Under the pieces are notes generated by a model. It did no database searches and was not told where the DNA came from. It saw nothing but the letters and a program-made list of their open reading frames with translations. From the NCBI GenBank assembly GCA_037962975.1, contig CM075669.1, positions 80,954,001-81,018,000 of the forward strand: a stretch of DNA of 64,000 nucleotides, read 5' to 3'. The translations under genes were made by a program, and so were the position numbers. Below are positions 12,157-23,747 of this stretch, one piece after another; position 1 is the first letter of the stretch; every line of letters starts with the position of its first letter. This DNA comes from Clitoria ternatea (Eukaryota; Streptophyta; Magnoliopsida; Fabales; Fabaceae).

Positions 12157-12170
12157 ACCCCCCTTAAAAG
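12157..12170 (-). other. Polypurine tract of the chromovirus
   Basis: The minus strand reads CTTTTAAGGGGGG(TG), between the pol end and the LTR start at 11520 if the hAT-like insert is ignored. It is the expected primer for plus-strand synthesis. Confidence 0.55.
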
Positions 12171-12551
12171 AGATTTTGTCCCTAAAATCAAGCCTGGGGT
12201 ACTGTCGCCTCATTTCTAACTCCAGCTTTCAAGTACAGGATGTTTCATTGAAGCTTTGCCATTGATGCAAATAGGAAAAGCTAGAACAGTTAGATTCTCC
12301 TTTAGTTCAATCAAATCACTGGGATCAACATTGAATCACATGGGACGTATGCTCTCAGCTAAGACACATAAAACACATCATGTAGGTTAGCCAATGACTG
12401 TAGGAGATCAAGTCTATACGCCACAGTTCCAACTCGCTCCAGAATTTCATATGGCCCAATATAGCGAGGATCTAATTTTTGACCTTTAACATAAGATCCA
12501 TACCCTTGGTGGGTGAAACTCTTAAGAATACCCAATCTCCGACTTGAAACT
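12160..12551 (-). pseudogene. Chromovirus pol C-terminus (integrase tail and chromodomain remnant)
   Basis: The minus-strand frame has WVFLRVSPTKGM, then YIGPYEILERVGTVAYRL, and ends with a chromodomain-like KMRRQYPRLDF and a lysine/glycine tail. This is the integrase-C/chromodomain end of Tekay/Del-type chromoviruses, which steers insertion to heterochromatin. Two stops are visible. The frame is cut at 12551/12552 by the CACTA element and resumes at 24661 with no extra bases once one ACT copy is counted once. Confidence 0.85.
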
Positions 12552-12589
12552 CACAACTAAAAAAACCCTAAACAGCTACCTCAAATTAG

Positions 12590-13530
12590 CGACCACCGAA
12601 TCCCGTCGCTAATTAGCCACCGAGTTAGCCAAAAAGGGACCAAGAAGATGTTAGCGACTCTATTAGCGACCGCTAGGGGGCGCGGTCGCTAACAATTGTA
12701 AACACCGTCGCTAGCATGGTCGCTATATTTTAACTCCACCAAGTTTTCTTTCCCGCCTGGGTTTTCTGTTGGCGCCAAATAGTTGCGACGGTAGTTTCCC
12801 GTCACTATGGCTTGTACTAGTGACGGAGTTGTCCTACCGTCGCTAATGTGTAGGGGATTAGTGACGGATTGACTCTCCCGTCGCTATGGTTTTCACGTTC
12901 CCTCTATTTTTTTCTTGGAATAATGGAAGTTAGTGACGGTGGGGTGACACTGTCGCTACTGTTTAGGAGGTTAGTGACGGCATCGTCCGTCCGTCGCTAA
13001 TATGAAGGAGACTAGTGACAGAGTCACTCTGCCGTTGCTATGATTTTCGCCTTCCGTCCATCTTTTTTCTTGTAATAATGGAAGTTAGTGACGGTAGGGG
13101 GACCCCGTCGCTACTGTTTAGGAGGTTAGTGATGGCATCGTCCGTCCGTCGCTAATATGAAGGAGACTAGTGACGAAGTCACTCTGCCGTCGCTATGATT
13201 TTCGCTTTCCCTCCATCTTTTTTCTTGTAATAATGGAAGTTAGTGACGGTGGGGGGACCCCGTCGCTACTGTTTAGGAGGTTAGTGACGGATTTTCGTAC
13301 CTTCGCTAATATATAGGAGATTAGTGACGGAGTCTCTCCGCCGTCGCTATGATTTTCGCCTTCCCTCCATCTTTTATCTTTAAATAATGGAAGTTAGGGA
13401 CGGTGCAGTGACGCCGTCGCTACTGTTTAGGAGGTTAGTGACGGATTCTTTGTGCCGTCGCTAATCGTTTTAATTGTAGTGACGTAGTTAGCGACGGAGT
13501 GGTAGCCGTCGCTAAGGTTTTAGTCTAACT
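12590..13530. repeat. Left subterminal repeats of CACTA 1, with 155-bp tandem units
   Basis: Many copies of TAGCGAC / TAGTGACGG and the reverse CCGTCGCTA occur here; in this class they bind the TNPA protein. They are arranged in a higher-order tandem unit of about 155 bp: the marker TAATGGAAG(T)TAG recurs at 12921, 13076, 13231 and about 13385, giving four good copies and a partial one before them. Confidence 0.85.
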
Positions 13531-13539
13531 CGACAGCAA

Positions 13540-13900
13540 CCCCTTTCCCTCTCAGTTTCCCTAACTTTCCCCTTCCTCTTTGAGCCGCCTCCCTCTCCTC
13601 CCTCCTTCCCTTCGTTCGACTTCCTCCCTCCCTCCCTCCCTCCCTCCGTTCGTCCGACCGCCTCTCGCAGCCGCCGTCTCCCTCTCCTCCCTCCGAAGAG
13701 AACCAGTTTCCCTCTCTCATATCTGCTCCCTTTCTTCCTCCCTCAAACCGCCGTGTGCTTTCTTCCTTCCTCGAACCTTCGCATTGCTTTAGGCGACCAT
13801 TCCCTTCTTCTTCTTCCTCCATCGGTCTCTCTCTGCTTCTTCTCTTGCTGGCTGGCAGGTCGTCTTCTTCATCTCCTTCCCCCCTCTTTCTTCCGTTCGA
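13540..13900 (+). promoter_or_regulatory. CT-rich leader / promoter-proximal region of CACTA 1
   Basis: A strongly pyrimidine-rich stretch with (CCCT)n around 13621-13650 and TTCTTCTTC runs. Open frames on either strand here are by-products of the low complexity. Its position just inside the left subterminal repeats fits the transcribed leader of the element. A likely splice donor and a long intron follow; a candidate second leader exon is 17142-17215 (…CAG before it, CAG|GTAATC after it). Confidence 0.45.
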
Positions 13901-13949
13901 CCAGAAAGAGACCACCACTTCGCCTATTTAACAGGTTCGGTTTCTGTCT

Positions 13950-15600
13950 AGGTTAGTTTTTATTTTTGCATAATTGTTAGTTGATTTTCATTTTCCTACG
14001 TAGCATTGTTATTTCTCTTCTCTGTTCTGCTGCTGCTGAAGCCTAAAAAATAATTATGTTATGCTTTTTTTTATTGATTCATTTTCTGTGTATATTGCTG
14101 ATGCTGTTTCGATTGGGTTTGGCATTTACATGAGCATGAGCTGTTTTGATTGATTCATTTTCTATTGTTGCTGGCTGCTGTTCATAAATAAGCATGAGCT
14201 GTATATGTTTGTTCTTCTCTCTGTTTCTGCTGGCTGCTGTTGAAAAATAATTTTTTTTAGTTGATTGATTCATTAATAATATGTATACATGAGCTGTATG
14301 TTTAGGCTAAATGAATCTGAATTGAATAAGCTGTATGTTTAGGCTAAATGTATGTTTAGGTCCAAGATATCATTGGACCCTTCAGTAAAATTAATCTCAC
14401 CCACTTGATTTGAACTCCCTTCATTCCTAAGGATGGAATTTTGGACTGGTATTACTCATCAATTTCACAATGAATTTCTCATAAATGGTTTATAGTAGTG
14501 AGCATATGAGTGACATGATAATATAGAATCTTCAATTTGTTTTACATGATAAAAATTGTTGTAATTTGAAAATCATTTCTTCTAACCAGCCAAGTACTTA
14601 TACGTACTAAATTATTAGTTTCTTACAAATGAAACGTGAAAGTTGAGACTCGTGTATCATCATAGCATCCCATGATTGTTATATGGGTTGTGTAGTAGTT
14701 GCTTTTTTATATATAATTATATAGAAGACACTTGGTGGATATGTTATTATATTAAGAGCCTAGCTGGTACATCTCATTATGAAATATTTTCTTGAGGTTG
14801 AAGGGAAGGCGCAGAAGGAAAGAAAAAAACAAAGTAGAAGCTAACATTTTTTGAATTGGATTGACCATTAAATCAACAAAATATATACTGGTTTAAATGA
14901 ATTGTAATTGAACTAAAAATTAAATTATAATTAAATTGATACTATTAAAAAATTAATCTAAACTAATACATTGTTAGTCCAATATGTAATTTGATTTTTA
15001 TAGCAATATTAAAAACAACATCTTAACACTCACGTAGGTTATTTGTTTTGTTGCCTTTTTAAGCTTATCGACTTAACTAATCCCACTTTTCATATCTTTC
15101 TATATTCTCATTCTATTGCTACCATCCTTGTTTAGTGTTAATAAATTCTCTTAGGGGTTCTTAAAATTTCAAAATTGTTGCCATCTCTTTCTCTTCATAA
15201 AGTTTAGGAGCCACAGGAGAAATCATTATGCAAATAAGCACACCATGCTCCCACTAACTCTCTCTCTCTCTCATTGTAATATCCCTATAAAGCCCCAACA
15301 AATGTAGACACGTACAACAAATTTGACTATTGAAAGGAGTGAACACAAACATATTTATGTTTCTATTATCCTTTGCATTGTCAATCAAGTCAACTTCCAA
15401 AAATGAAAGGAGCAATGTTAGATTGCTGTTGATCTTGCTTTTATAATTAGGGCATAGCACTTAAGCTGTTAGTTAAAGGCTTGGTGGTACATTCCTCTAT
15501 ATATAGCTAATGCATTATTCCCATTCTTGCTACTAGTGTCATAAATATTTTATTTAATAAAAATGTTAAATTGACCCATTTTTCCTACTTAAAGTAAATA
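13950..15600. other. Non-coding interior of CACTA 1
   Basis: AT-rich intron-like sequence with GCTGCTG(AA) repeats near 14025-14240, a repeated GAGCTGTATGTTTAGGCTAAATG near 14287-14355 and a CT-microsatellite at 15258-15275. No gene seen. Confidence 0.5.
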
Positions 15601-15777
15601 TATGCAGAACCGCTTAAGAAAACAGAGAAATATAACTAATAACACTTCAAATGCATACTAGATAATTGAAAATCAAGATTATAAGAATGAAAACATTGTC
15701 TTAAGACTCCCAACATGATCCAAAACTACTAAAACAGAAAAATAAGCGTGAACTAGAATCTGAAAATCTACAAATCA

Positions 15778-16290
15778 TAAATCATATTCATCATCTTCTT
15801 CTCCTAGTTCCAATTCTTCTTCCCCTCCACTTGAGCTTGCATGTTGATCACTTCTATAAATTTCTTCCTCTTCGGAAGTCTCTTGCTCATCACTGAGCTC
15901 TTCCTCATCTTCCTTCACTTGCACAACATATTTCCCTTTCCCTTTTTTCCTATTGCTTGAGGAAGGCCTAGATGCATCATTGGTGGCATTTTGCTTATTC
16001 TTCCTCCTAGTGTAATGCAATGGTTGGCCAGCACCGGCAGTATGTGACACTAGTCCCCATGTCAACCCATCATCCTCACCAAACACAAATCCACCCTCCT
16101 CTTCATCTTCATCACCATCTAACTCTCCTAACAACCACTCATTGGTGGCGGAATCATCAACTTCCTTCAAGAGAATCGGATCTTTGATGGTCATAGAATT
16201 AAACCTCTCATTTAAGGTTTGGTTGTACTTTATGTAAACCAAATCACACAATCTTTGATGTTAAAGACGGCTTCTCTTCTTAGAATGAAT
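15778..16290 (-). pseudogene. C-terminal fragment of a hAT-type transposase captured in CACTA 1
   Basis: The minus-strand frame reads KKRSRL, a stop, HQRLCDLVYIKYNQTL, then DDSATNEWLLGELDGD and DGLTWGLVSHTAGAG, ending in an acidic tail rich in E, D and S. This is the conserved tail of plant hAT-family (DUF659/hAT-dimerisation) proteins, just after the dimerisation region; the catalytic parts are absent. The open part starts at an internal Met at 16251. It is antisense to the CACTA genes and probably came by transduplication or nested insertion. No hAT termini were found around it. Confidence 0.65.
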
Positions 16291-16357
16291 CTGTTAGATT
16301 TTTTAAGAAAATGTTAGTGGAAGTAGCAAGTTGGTGGAAGTAGCAGCTGTGAGAGAC

Positions 16358-16606
16358 TGTTGCAGGTGGCTGGGAGGTTGTTGCAGGTGGCTGGGAGGTT
16401 GTTGTAGGTGGCTGAGAGGCTGTTGCAGGTGGCTGGGAGGCTGTTGCAGGTGGGGGAGGCTATTGCAGGTGGCTGGGAGGCTGTTGCAGGTGGCTGGGAG
16501 GCTGTTGCAGGTGGCTAGGAGGCTGTTGCAGGTGGCTGGGAGGCTGTTGCAGGTGGCTGGGAGGCTGTTGCAGGTGGCTGGGAGGCTGTTGCAGGTGGCT
16601 GGGAGG
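16358..16606. repeat. 21-bp minisatellite, about 12 copies
   Basis: The unit CTGTTGCAGGTGGCTGGGAGG recurs about 12 times with few changes; the fifth copy lacks 3 bases. On the plus strand it stays open and would encode repeats of CCRWLGG, but this follows from the period being a multiple of three. Confidence 0.9.
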
Positions 16607-16690
16607 TCAGACAGGGATCACTGGAGCTCGAACAGGGATCATCGGAGCTCGGACAGGGATCACCGGAGTTCAGACAGCGTCGTAGGAGGT
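16607..16690. repeat. 24-bp repeat, about 3 copies
   Basis: The unit GACAGGGATCA(C/T)CGGAGCTCG occurs about three times directly after the 21-bp minisatellite, followed by a diverged part copy. Confidence 0.7.
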
Positions 16691-16699
16691 CAAACGGCG

Positions 16700-16852
16700 G
16701 TTGTCGGTGCCTGGGAAGAAGAAGAATTGGAAGACATTGTTTTTGACAGCTCGGAAGGAGAAGAAGCTGAAGGCTTTTCTGTAATTCCTAACAATGAGAA
16801 TGATTATGTTGAAGTTGAAGAAGAGGAAGGAGATGAAGATGAAGAGGATTAG
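16700..16852 (+). other. Acidic-tail coding fragment of unknown origin
   Basis: The plus frame ends in a run very rich in E and D (EEEELEDIVFDSSEGEE ... VEVEEEEGDEDEED) and a stop at 16850-16852. It looks like the C-terminal tail of a nuclear protein, possibly another captured piece. Nothing upstream except the minisatellite is in frame. Confidence 0.3.
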
Positions 16853-17280
16853 ATTTCTAGGCCTTTTCTATATATGTTGCATTGTTGTTTTCCTTGTCTT
16901 TTATTGTAGGATCTATGTTTTATGCATTATTATTTGCTTGACCAAAGACTTATGAACAGAAATTGTTAATTTCCTAAAGATAGTTAGGATTTAGTTTTTC
17001 TGTTTTCCCTTTTTTAGTAAGTTGTAAAGCTAAAAGCTATTACATTATTAGCTATTACATCTTTAGAAACCTCATACATGGAAACCAGTTGAATGTTGGG
17101 AACTTTGATTAACACTGTTAACAATCAACTTTGTCATGCAGACTAACACCCTTTACGCGTGGTCTGTGTTCGACTCTCATCAGCTTCGTCTCCATCGCTA
17201 TCTCTCTTTCCCAGGTAATCCCCTAACGCTAACTTTCTGGCTATGTGTGTTGTATCTTTTGAAGTGAATGTATGTTGATT

Positions 17281-17515
17281 GTTGTTTGTTAGTGGAGAGC
17301 AGAGCTCATTAGGCGATGGTTTTGTGTGCTGATAACATGATTTTTTATGCATGTGTAATGTTGTTTATTAGTGGAGAGCAGAGCTCATTAGGCATTGGTT
17401 TTGTGTGCTGATAACATGATTTTTATGCATGTGTAATGTTGTTTGTTATTAGAGAGCAGAGCTCATTAGGCATTGATTTTATGTATTGATAACATGATTT
17501 GGTGTTCATAACTCT
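17281..17515. repeat. 78-79-bp tandem repeat, 3 copies
   Basis: GTTGTTTGTTAGTGGAGAGC... recurs at 17281, 17360 and 17438. The copies share GAGAGCAGAGCTCATTAGG and TGATAACATGATTT. It lies in a presumed intron of the CACTA leader. Confidence 0.9.
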
Positions 17516-17556
17516 GAATATCATATACAATGTCTATGATATGTTTATTTATCTAT

Positions 17557-17651
17557 ACTGGGAAGTTTTCTGTATGTAACAGGCCGTTTCTAATTTTGGG
17601 AAATATCTAGTTTACAGGGGAGACTCTGCCAAAATTTCGGCAGGCTCCCTT
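17557..17651. repeat. Internal duplication shared with 22365-22461
   Basis: Both places carry TGTAACAGG..., TTTACAG(G/A)GGAGACTCTGCC and AAAATTT(C/T)(G/T)G, including an exact 18-base match (17620-17637 and 22431-22448). One copy is upstream of TNPD, the other in the first TNPA intron. Confidence 0.8.
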
Positions 17652-17779
17652 TCTTAGGGAACTTAAAAATGAAACTCAACGTTAATAATGTAGGGTTTAG
17701 TCGTGTGTGTACCCATTAGATTCCTGTTCAAGTTTCAAAACAACCGGCTGATGTACCGTGTTGTGTTGGATCTTGAATT

Positions 17780-18110
17780 GTCCCGGTTGGACAGTTTGGT
17801 ATGAATTTGTAACCAGTAGGGCGTAACCCATCAATGTTGTATGTGGTCTATCTTGAGACGTTGAATGTTCATTTGAAATTTCGGTTATGGTGTTTCGTAT
17901 TATCCCCAGGGTGCATGTCTGTGTGTGGTGTTTCATACCGTACGTATCTCTGTGTACTCGGGGACCAATGTAAAATGCTGCCAAAATTTCAAATAAACAT
18001 CAACGACACAAGATAGACCACATACAATTATGGGATGGGTTACGGATGGTTGTATATTCATCCCGAATGGGATAGGGCCCCACCATTTTGCAACATCAAA
18101 GAGATAGAGT
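17780..18110. repeat. Near-adjacent inverted repeat (foldback)
   Basis: The left arm holds GTAACCCATCAATGTTGTATG...GGTCTATCTTGAGACG. The right arm holds, reversed, GTAACCCATCCCATAATTGTATG...GGTCTATCTTGTGTCG. Pairing continues at lower identity on both sides and through the centre near 17930. RNA from it would form a long imperfect hairpin just upstream of the TNPD start. Confidence 0.75.
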
Positions 18111-18183
18111 GATTCACAACCGATAGTTAAATAAAAATTTAAATGTGTAAGGTAACAGAAATCGTGCTTGTTAGATATTATAA

Positions 18184-21100
18184 ATGGAGGTACCGACAAA
18201 TCGACGATGGATGTATAACCGGCTAGATCGCAGTCGGCGAGTGACTGAGGAGTTTATGATGGGGCTATTGGAGTTCATTCCGTTCGCTACGGCAAACACG
18301 CCTGGATTTGAAGCAACTCAGAAGATTCGTTGTCCGTGCTCAAGGTGCAAATGCATGAGTTTTGAATACGCGGATGATCTCATGTGCCACCTAACTGAGA
18401 AAGGGTTCATGGAAACATACCACTGCTGGTACAACCATGGTGAGCAGTTACCGTGTAGACCATCAGATGTAACTATGCAACAGTCTTACTATGAGGTTGG
18501 AGGATACAGGGATACGTACAACAACTACGAACAAATGGTGATGGATCATGTTGGACCCTCCACCGGGCGTATGCTGGAATATAATGACCAAGCAGGTCAT
18601 GGAGACTCTGACAATGTAGAGGAGGATCCTAATCCAGAGGTGAAAAGATTTTATGATTTGTTAGCGGCGGCTCAGACTCCATTATGGGACGGGTGCAACA
18701 GTCACACTGAGTTGTCCGTCTCCCTAGCTGCTTTAAGCCTAAAGGCAGATTATAATCTTTCTGGAGGTTGTTTTAATAGGATGGTCAATCTGATGGGTTC
18801 CACTATGCCTAGTAATCATAGAATGCCAGCAAACCTGTACCATGCTAAGAAACAAGTGGCAAACTTGGGGTTGGGTTGTGTGAAGATAGAGTGTTGTGTT
18901 GGCGGATGTATGCTGTTCAGAAATGAGTTTGCAGATAAGAGTGTCACAAAATGTCTGCATTGTAATGAGGAACGCTACAAAACTGTTAAAAGGAGAGGGA
19001 AGGTAACCCGGACGACCAGGAAGAAAATGTGGTACTTCCCTATAACACCGCGTCTTCAACGCCTGTATGCCTCATTGTCTATGGCAAAACACATGCGTTG
19101 GCATGCTCTGAACCGAACACAAGAGGGGTTTCTTTGCCATCCTTCCGACGGGAAAGCATGGAAGTGTTTGGATGAGCTATATCCGGACTTTTTTGGCGAG
19201 CCGCGCAATGTAAGACTTGGCTTATGTACTGATGGGTTTAACCCGTTCAGTCAATACGGAAGACCTTACTCTTGTTGGCTAGTCATCCTGACCCCATACA
19301 ATCTGCCTCCTGATATGTGTATGAAGAGGGAGGTCATGTTTCTATCTATAATGGTTCTAGGACCCAAAAATCCAAAGGCGAACATAGACGTGTTTTTGCA
19401 ACCGTTGGTTGAAGAGTTATCACAATTATGGGATGTCGGGGTAATGACATACGATGCGTCTTTGAAGAACAACTTTATGATGCGTGCTATTTTGATGTGG
19501 ACTATTAACGACTTCCCGGCCTATGGTATGCTTTCTAGATGGTCCACGTCTGGGAAGCTTGCTTGCCCTGTATGCATGGAACATACCGGGGGGAATCACT
19601 CCCTGTTAGTGGCAAGACAAGTTTCTTTGACTGTCATAGAAAGTTTCTACCGTTGGATCACCCGTTTAGGAGAAACAAAACCGCTTTTAAGAAGAACAAG
19701 GTTGTTAATAAACCTCCACCCCGTAGGTTATCTGGTGCACGGGTTTGGCAGAGGGTCGAAGAGTATCCTTACATCTGGGGAAAACGTGTTAAGGAGTTTG
19801 CGGGTTATGGTAAGGAACACCACTGGGTGAAGCTAGTGTCTTGTGGGATTTGCCATATTGGAAAGACTTGTTGTTAAGACACAACATTGATGTCATGCAC
19901 ACTGAACGTAATGTTTTCATGAATATTTTTGACACTATTATGGACATCAAAGGGAGAACAAAGGACAACGAGAAGAGTCGTCTAGACCTTCCGATTTGGT
20001 GTTCTAGGAAGGAGTTGGAGTTAAGGGATGCGGGACGTGGAAGAATGTTTAAACCCCATGCAAAATATGCTTTAACTAGACCACAACAGATTGCTGTGTG
20101 TATTTGGATGAATGGGTTGACCCTGCCTGACGGATTCGCTTCTAACTTGAGTCGATGTGTCGACGTGAAGGAGGGCAGGGTGTTTGGCATAAAAAGTCAT
20201 GATTGCCATGTGTTTATGCAACAACTACTCCCGTACGCATTTCATGCCTTACCGAAGCCTATTTGGAAACCGTTGGTGGAGTTGAGTCACTTCTTTAAGG
20301 AGTTGACGGAAACTTCGTTGACTGTGGAGAAACTTGTGAAGATGGAAGAAACTATCCCGGTATTGATTTGTAAGTTGGAGCAGATTTTCCCACCAAGTTT
20401 TTTTGACTCCATGGAGCATTTGCCTATCCATCTACCGTACGAGGCCTTGGTTGGTGGCCCGGTGCAGTATCGTTGGATGTATCCATTCGAAAGGTGAATG
20501 CTTGGTGAACTCTTTAATTTCCTTGCAAACACTTCTTATAATAGTATTTTCTAACTTAACACTATCTTGTTAATGATGTTGAAGATTCTTACGCTCTTTA
20601 AAAGATAAAGTGTCGAACAAAGCCTGCGTTGAAGCATCAATTTGTGAGGCATACTTAGTCGAAGAAATGACAACCTTTGCTTCTTTCTATTTTCCGACGG
20701 AGATAGAAACTAGAATGAGTAGAATTCCCCGCAATCTTGGGGTAGCCAGCCGCACAGGGTTTGATGAACAAACATCGATTTTCAACTATCCTGGTCACCT
20801 GGGGGGCAGGCTCACAAAATGTTACATTGATGAGAAAGATCGAAAGGCGGCTCACTTGTACATTCTTCTAAATTGCCCAAAAGTGGAACCCTTTATTGAG
20901 TAAGTCATAGAAGTTATATGTTACATTCTAAACGTAGCTTTTATAGTATCTAAATTTGTTTCCTTTGAATAGCTTATATACAGATATGCTAAAACTTGAG
21001 CAAAATGATTTAACTGATGACCAAATTCATAGTGAGGTGTCATCCAAGTTCGTTGGTTGGTTCGCACAACACGTAAGACCCGTATACCGAGTGTTTTTTA

Positions 21101-21937
21101 TCTTTGCTTCTAACTCCCGGTATCTAATGATGACCTAATTCTTATGTTGTACATAGATACAAGACCCTAACAACCATATTGAAGATTCTTTACTCCAAGC
21201 CCTTTCTTGGGGGCCGGTGAAAACTGTTAAAAAATGGCCTATTTACTACGTAAATGGCTACAAGTTTAATAATCTTCAATGGAGTGAAGGGATACGTACC
21301 CATAACTATGAGGTTTGTGTTAGAGGCACCGCCGGACAGTTGGAAGAAGACTTTTACGGAGTCCTGATGGAGATTGTTGAAGTTTCGTTCTCTGGACGAG
21401 CCAGAAGAGATATTGTTCTATTCAAATCTGATTGGTTCGACAACACAATCGGTGTTGGAACAAAGGTTGACAACAACTACGGCTTAGTTGAGGTCAAGAA
21501 GAATGGTAGATATAAAGGGTTTGATCCCTTCATTTTTGCCCAACAAGCTGAGCAGGTTTATTACACAGACTTCCCGGGAGGACATCGGGACTGGTACGCA
21601 GTAATCAGGGCCAAGGCCCGAAGTCAGATCACTGACAATGTCTCCGAGGAGGTCGATGACGCTTATCAGCTTGCACCACACGAGCTCAACGATGCCAATT
21701 TGTTGTTCAACATTGATCCAGTCATAATGGATGAGACACTCGCCACTACGGGGGGTGAACACATTGACAAAGACCTTGTGTCTCGATCAAAACGGTCTAG
21801 GGCTGATCTGGATACTGACGACGTTGTTCAAACAGATAACCACAGTGACACTGAAAGTGAGGGGGAATTTGATACTGAAACAGACACAGAGTATGTAGTT
21901 GTTAAATATATATACATTGGTTTATATATATCCTGAG
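18184..21937 (+). pseudogene. TNPD / TNP2-like CACTA transposase, frameshifted
   Basis: Catalytic transposase of the CACTA class, acting in the nucleus on the element ends. The ATG at 18184 begins an N-terminal Transpos_assoc-type domain (CPCSRCKCMSF, then HCWYNHGE). The TNP2 domain follows to about 19590, with PRLQRLYAS, WHALNRTQEGFLCHPSDG and WTINDFPAYGMLSRWST. The frame then shifts at a G run near 19590 and again near 19830-19842. It continues with WDLPYWKDLLLRHN and the DUF4218 part ending YRWMYPFER at 20495. Splice-like joints follow: an exon 20586-20899 (FLRSLKDKVSNKA, EAYLVEEM), an exon from 20972 to about 21072, and an exon from 21157 with the DUF4216 part (YYVNGYKFNN, FYGVLMEIVEVSF, LFKSDWFDN). 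It ends near 21890 or at the in-frame stop at 21934-21936. The two shifts mean this copy probably makes no full transposase. Confidence 0.88.
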
Positions 21938-21969
21938 ACTAACCTTTATTTTCATGATTTTATCCACAG

Positions 21970-23747
21970 ATGACGGGACGTCGACTGCCCTTCAGTAGGG
22001 GTGGTGGGTCCAGGACCCCGGCATCCCGTCTGGGGACTCCCACCCCAGGGCAGGAGACCACTCCATCACCACTACAGCAGACCACTCCATCACCACCACC
22101 ACAGCAGACCACCCCATCACCCCACAGCTGACCACCCCAGAGCAGACTCCTAGAGTTGGTGGCTTAGAGGACCATAGCCATCAGGCCACCCCACCTCCGG
22201 CATCCCCTCTGCCCATGTTGGTACCCGTGCCGGCCGGAGACGAGTAAGTGACTAAAACTCAAATACTGTTATGTTATTTGTATGGTACTTTATATTAAAC
22301 TTTAGTGGAAAGACTTGTTGGTTTACTGTATGTTACTTTAATTAGTACTTGTATAGATTAAATTGTACTGGGCACTCTTCTGTTTGTAACAGGGTAACTA
22401 TTTAAACTTGGAAATGTTACATTTACAGAGGAGACTCTGCCAAAATTTTGGGAGTCTCCCTAGATTGTCTGTTGTTATACTCCTGATATAATTGTTGTCA
22501 TTACAGCTTTGTTGATAGTAGTCGCACTACCAAAGCGATTATGAAGGTATTGAAGGCCAGTGGGATGGTCCATATATATCTTGGACAAATGCTGGGAAGG
22601 TTGTCCAAGATAGGTGGTTTGACACCTTCTTGGTAAGTTCCTAGCTCATTTGTTGTGATTTGATTTATAAAATAGACCTCTTATTAATTTTGATTTCTCA
22701 TTTCATTTTACAGCGTGATTACCAGTGGGCAGAGGGTATGATTGATGAGATTAGGAAGGTCTTTGCCACGAAGACCTCCAAAATCATCAAGAGTACCCTT
22801 TGGAAGGTGAGGGACAAGGCTGAGCGCCCTCGTTGGATCTCGGAGGACCATTGGGACGGGATGGTCCAGAAGTGGGGCGGTGTCCTGTTCCAGCAGGCGA
22901 GTGCTCGGAACAGGGTAAACAGAGCCGCCGATACTGCAGCCTCAGTTTACACTGGGGGTAGCATTTCAACCCTCGAGCACAAGAAAGATTTGTAAGTATA
23001 TTTATGTTTTTAATATGATTCATCTGACATGTTTACAAATAATAATCTCAATGTTTTTTGTCCACCACAGGAGCTAAGGGAGCACCGGGAGCCTTCTTTG
23101 TTTGAGGTCATGCAAATGAACAAGAAGAACAAAGCCGATGCATGGGTAAACCAGAAGACTATGGATCTAGCGGTATTTACTTTTAACTGACACATGCTTA
23201 TAATTTACAAATCAGCTTACTAATCCTATCATTGTTTTTGAATTTACAGGAGGCGTATCAGGCCAGGAGGGTCGAGAAGGAGGCGGACCTGGTGGCTTCC
23301 ACTCCTGAAGGGGAGGTTCCTCCCACCCTATCTTGTTCTGACGACAACGCCATCTATATGGAGGCTGTTGGCAGTGTGAACAAGAAAGGGAGGGTATTTG
23401 GATTGGGTGGCGTCGGCACGCAGCTGGAGAAAAAGGGAAAGACCCCTTCCTCTTCCTCTGGTCTCCCGACTGAGGTTGTTCAGGTAATTCAAAACCTGAA
23501 TGACGAGCTACAGGAGGAGCGACGTCAGAGGCAGCTGTTGGAGGAGCGGGCCGAGGCGGACCGACAGCGGGCCGAGGCGGACCGACAGCGGGCCGAGGCG
23601 GACCGACGGCGTGCCGAGGAGCAGCACGTCGAGACTTGTCGGCAACTTGCTCAGCAGCAGGAGCTACTGATGCAGTTGATGGCGAGGCTACCTCCCCCCA
23701 CTTCCCAGGCGCCCCCACCACCACCCCAGGATCCCCCACCACCATGA
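21970..23747 (+). pseudogene. TNPA-like second CACTA gene (Transposase_24 and coiled coil)
   Basis: In En/Spm this accessory protein binds the subterminal repeats and regulates the element. The ATG at 21970 follows directly after a splice-acceptor-like CAG. The first exon is proline/threonine-rich (repeats of TTPSPPPQQ) to a donor at 22243, with a one- or two-base shift near 22125. The second has EGQWDGPYISW and DRWFDTFL (22530-22632). The third, 22713-22993, carries the Transposase_24 signature (KIIKSTLWKVRDKAE, then RPRWISEDHWDG). A short exon lies near 23072-23173. The last, from 23250, has KKGRVFGLGG, a coiled coil with three repeats of EADRQRA (about 23553-23610) and a proline-rich tail, stop at 23745-23747. 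Splice sites are by eye. The break in exon 1 makes function doubtful. Confidence 0.8.

Noticed and set aside
13520..13956. Arg/Glu-rich and Leu/Pro/Ser-rich open frames on both strands
   Set aside because: They come from CCCT/CTT low-complexity sequence; both strands are open for the same reason.
16331..16852. 173-codon open frame as a gene for a tryptophan/cysteine repeat protein
   Set aside because: Most of it is a 21-bp minisatellite whose period is a multiple of three, so it stays open by design. No start context or homologue is recognised; only the acidic tail is kept as a fragment.
22787..23745. Minus-strand open frames opposite the TNPA-like exons
   Set aside because: They mirror the GC-rich plus-strand exons, which carry the recognisable domains.
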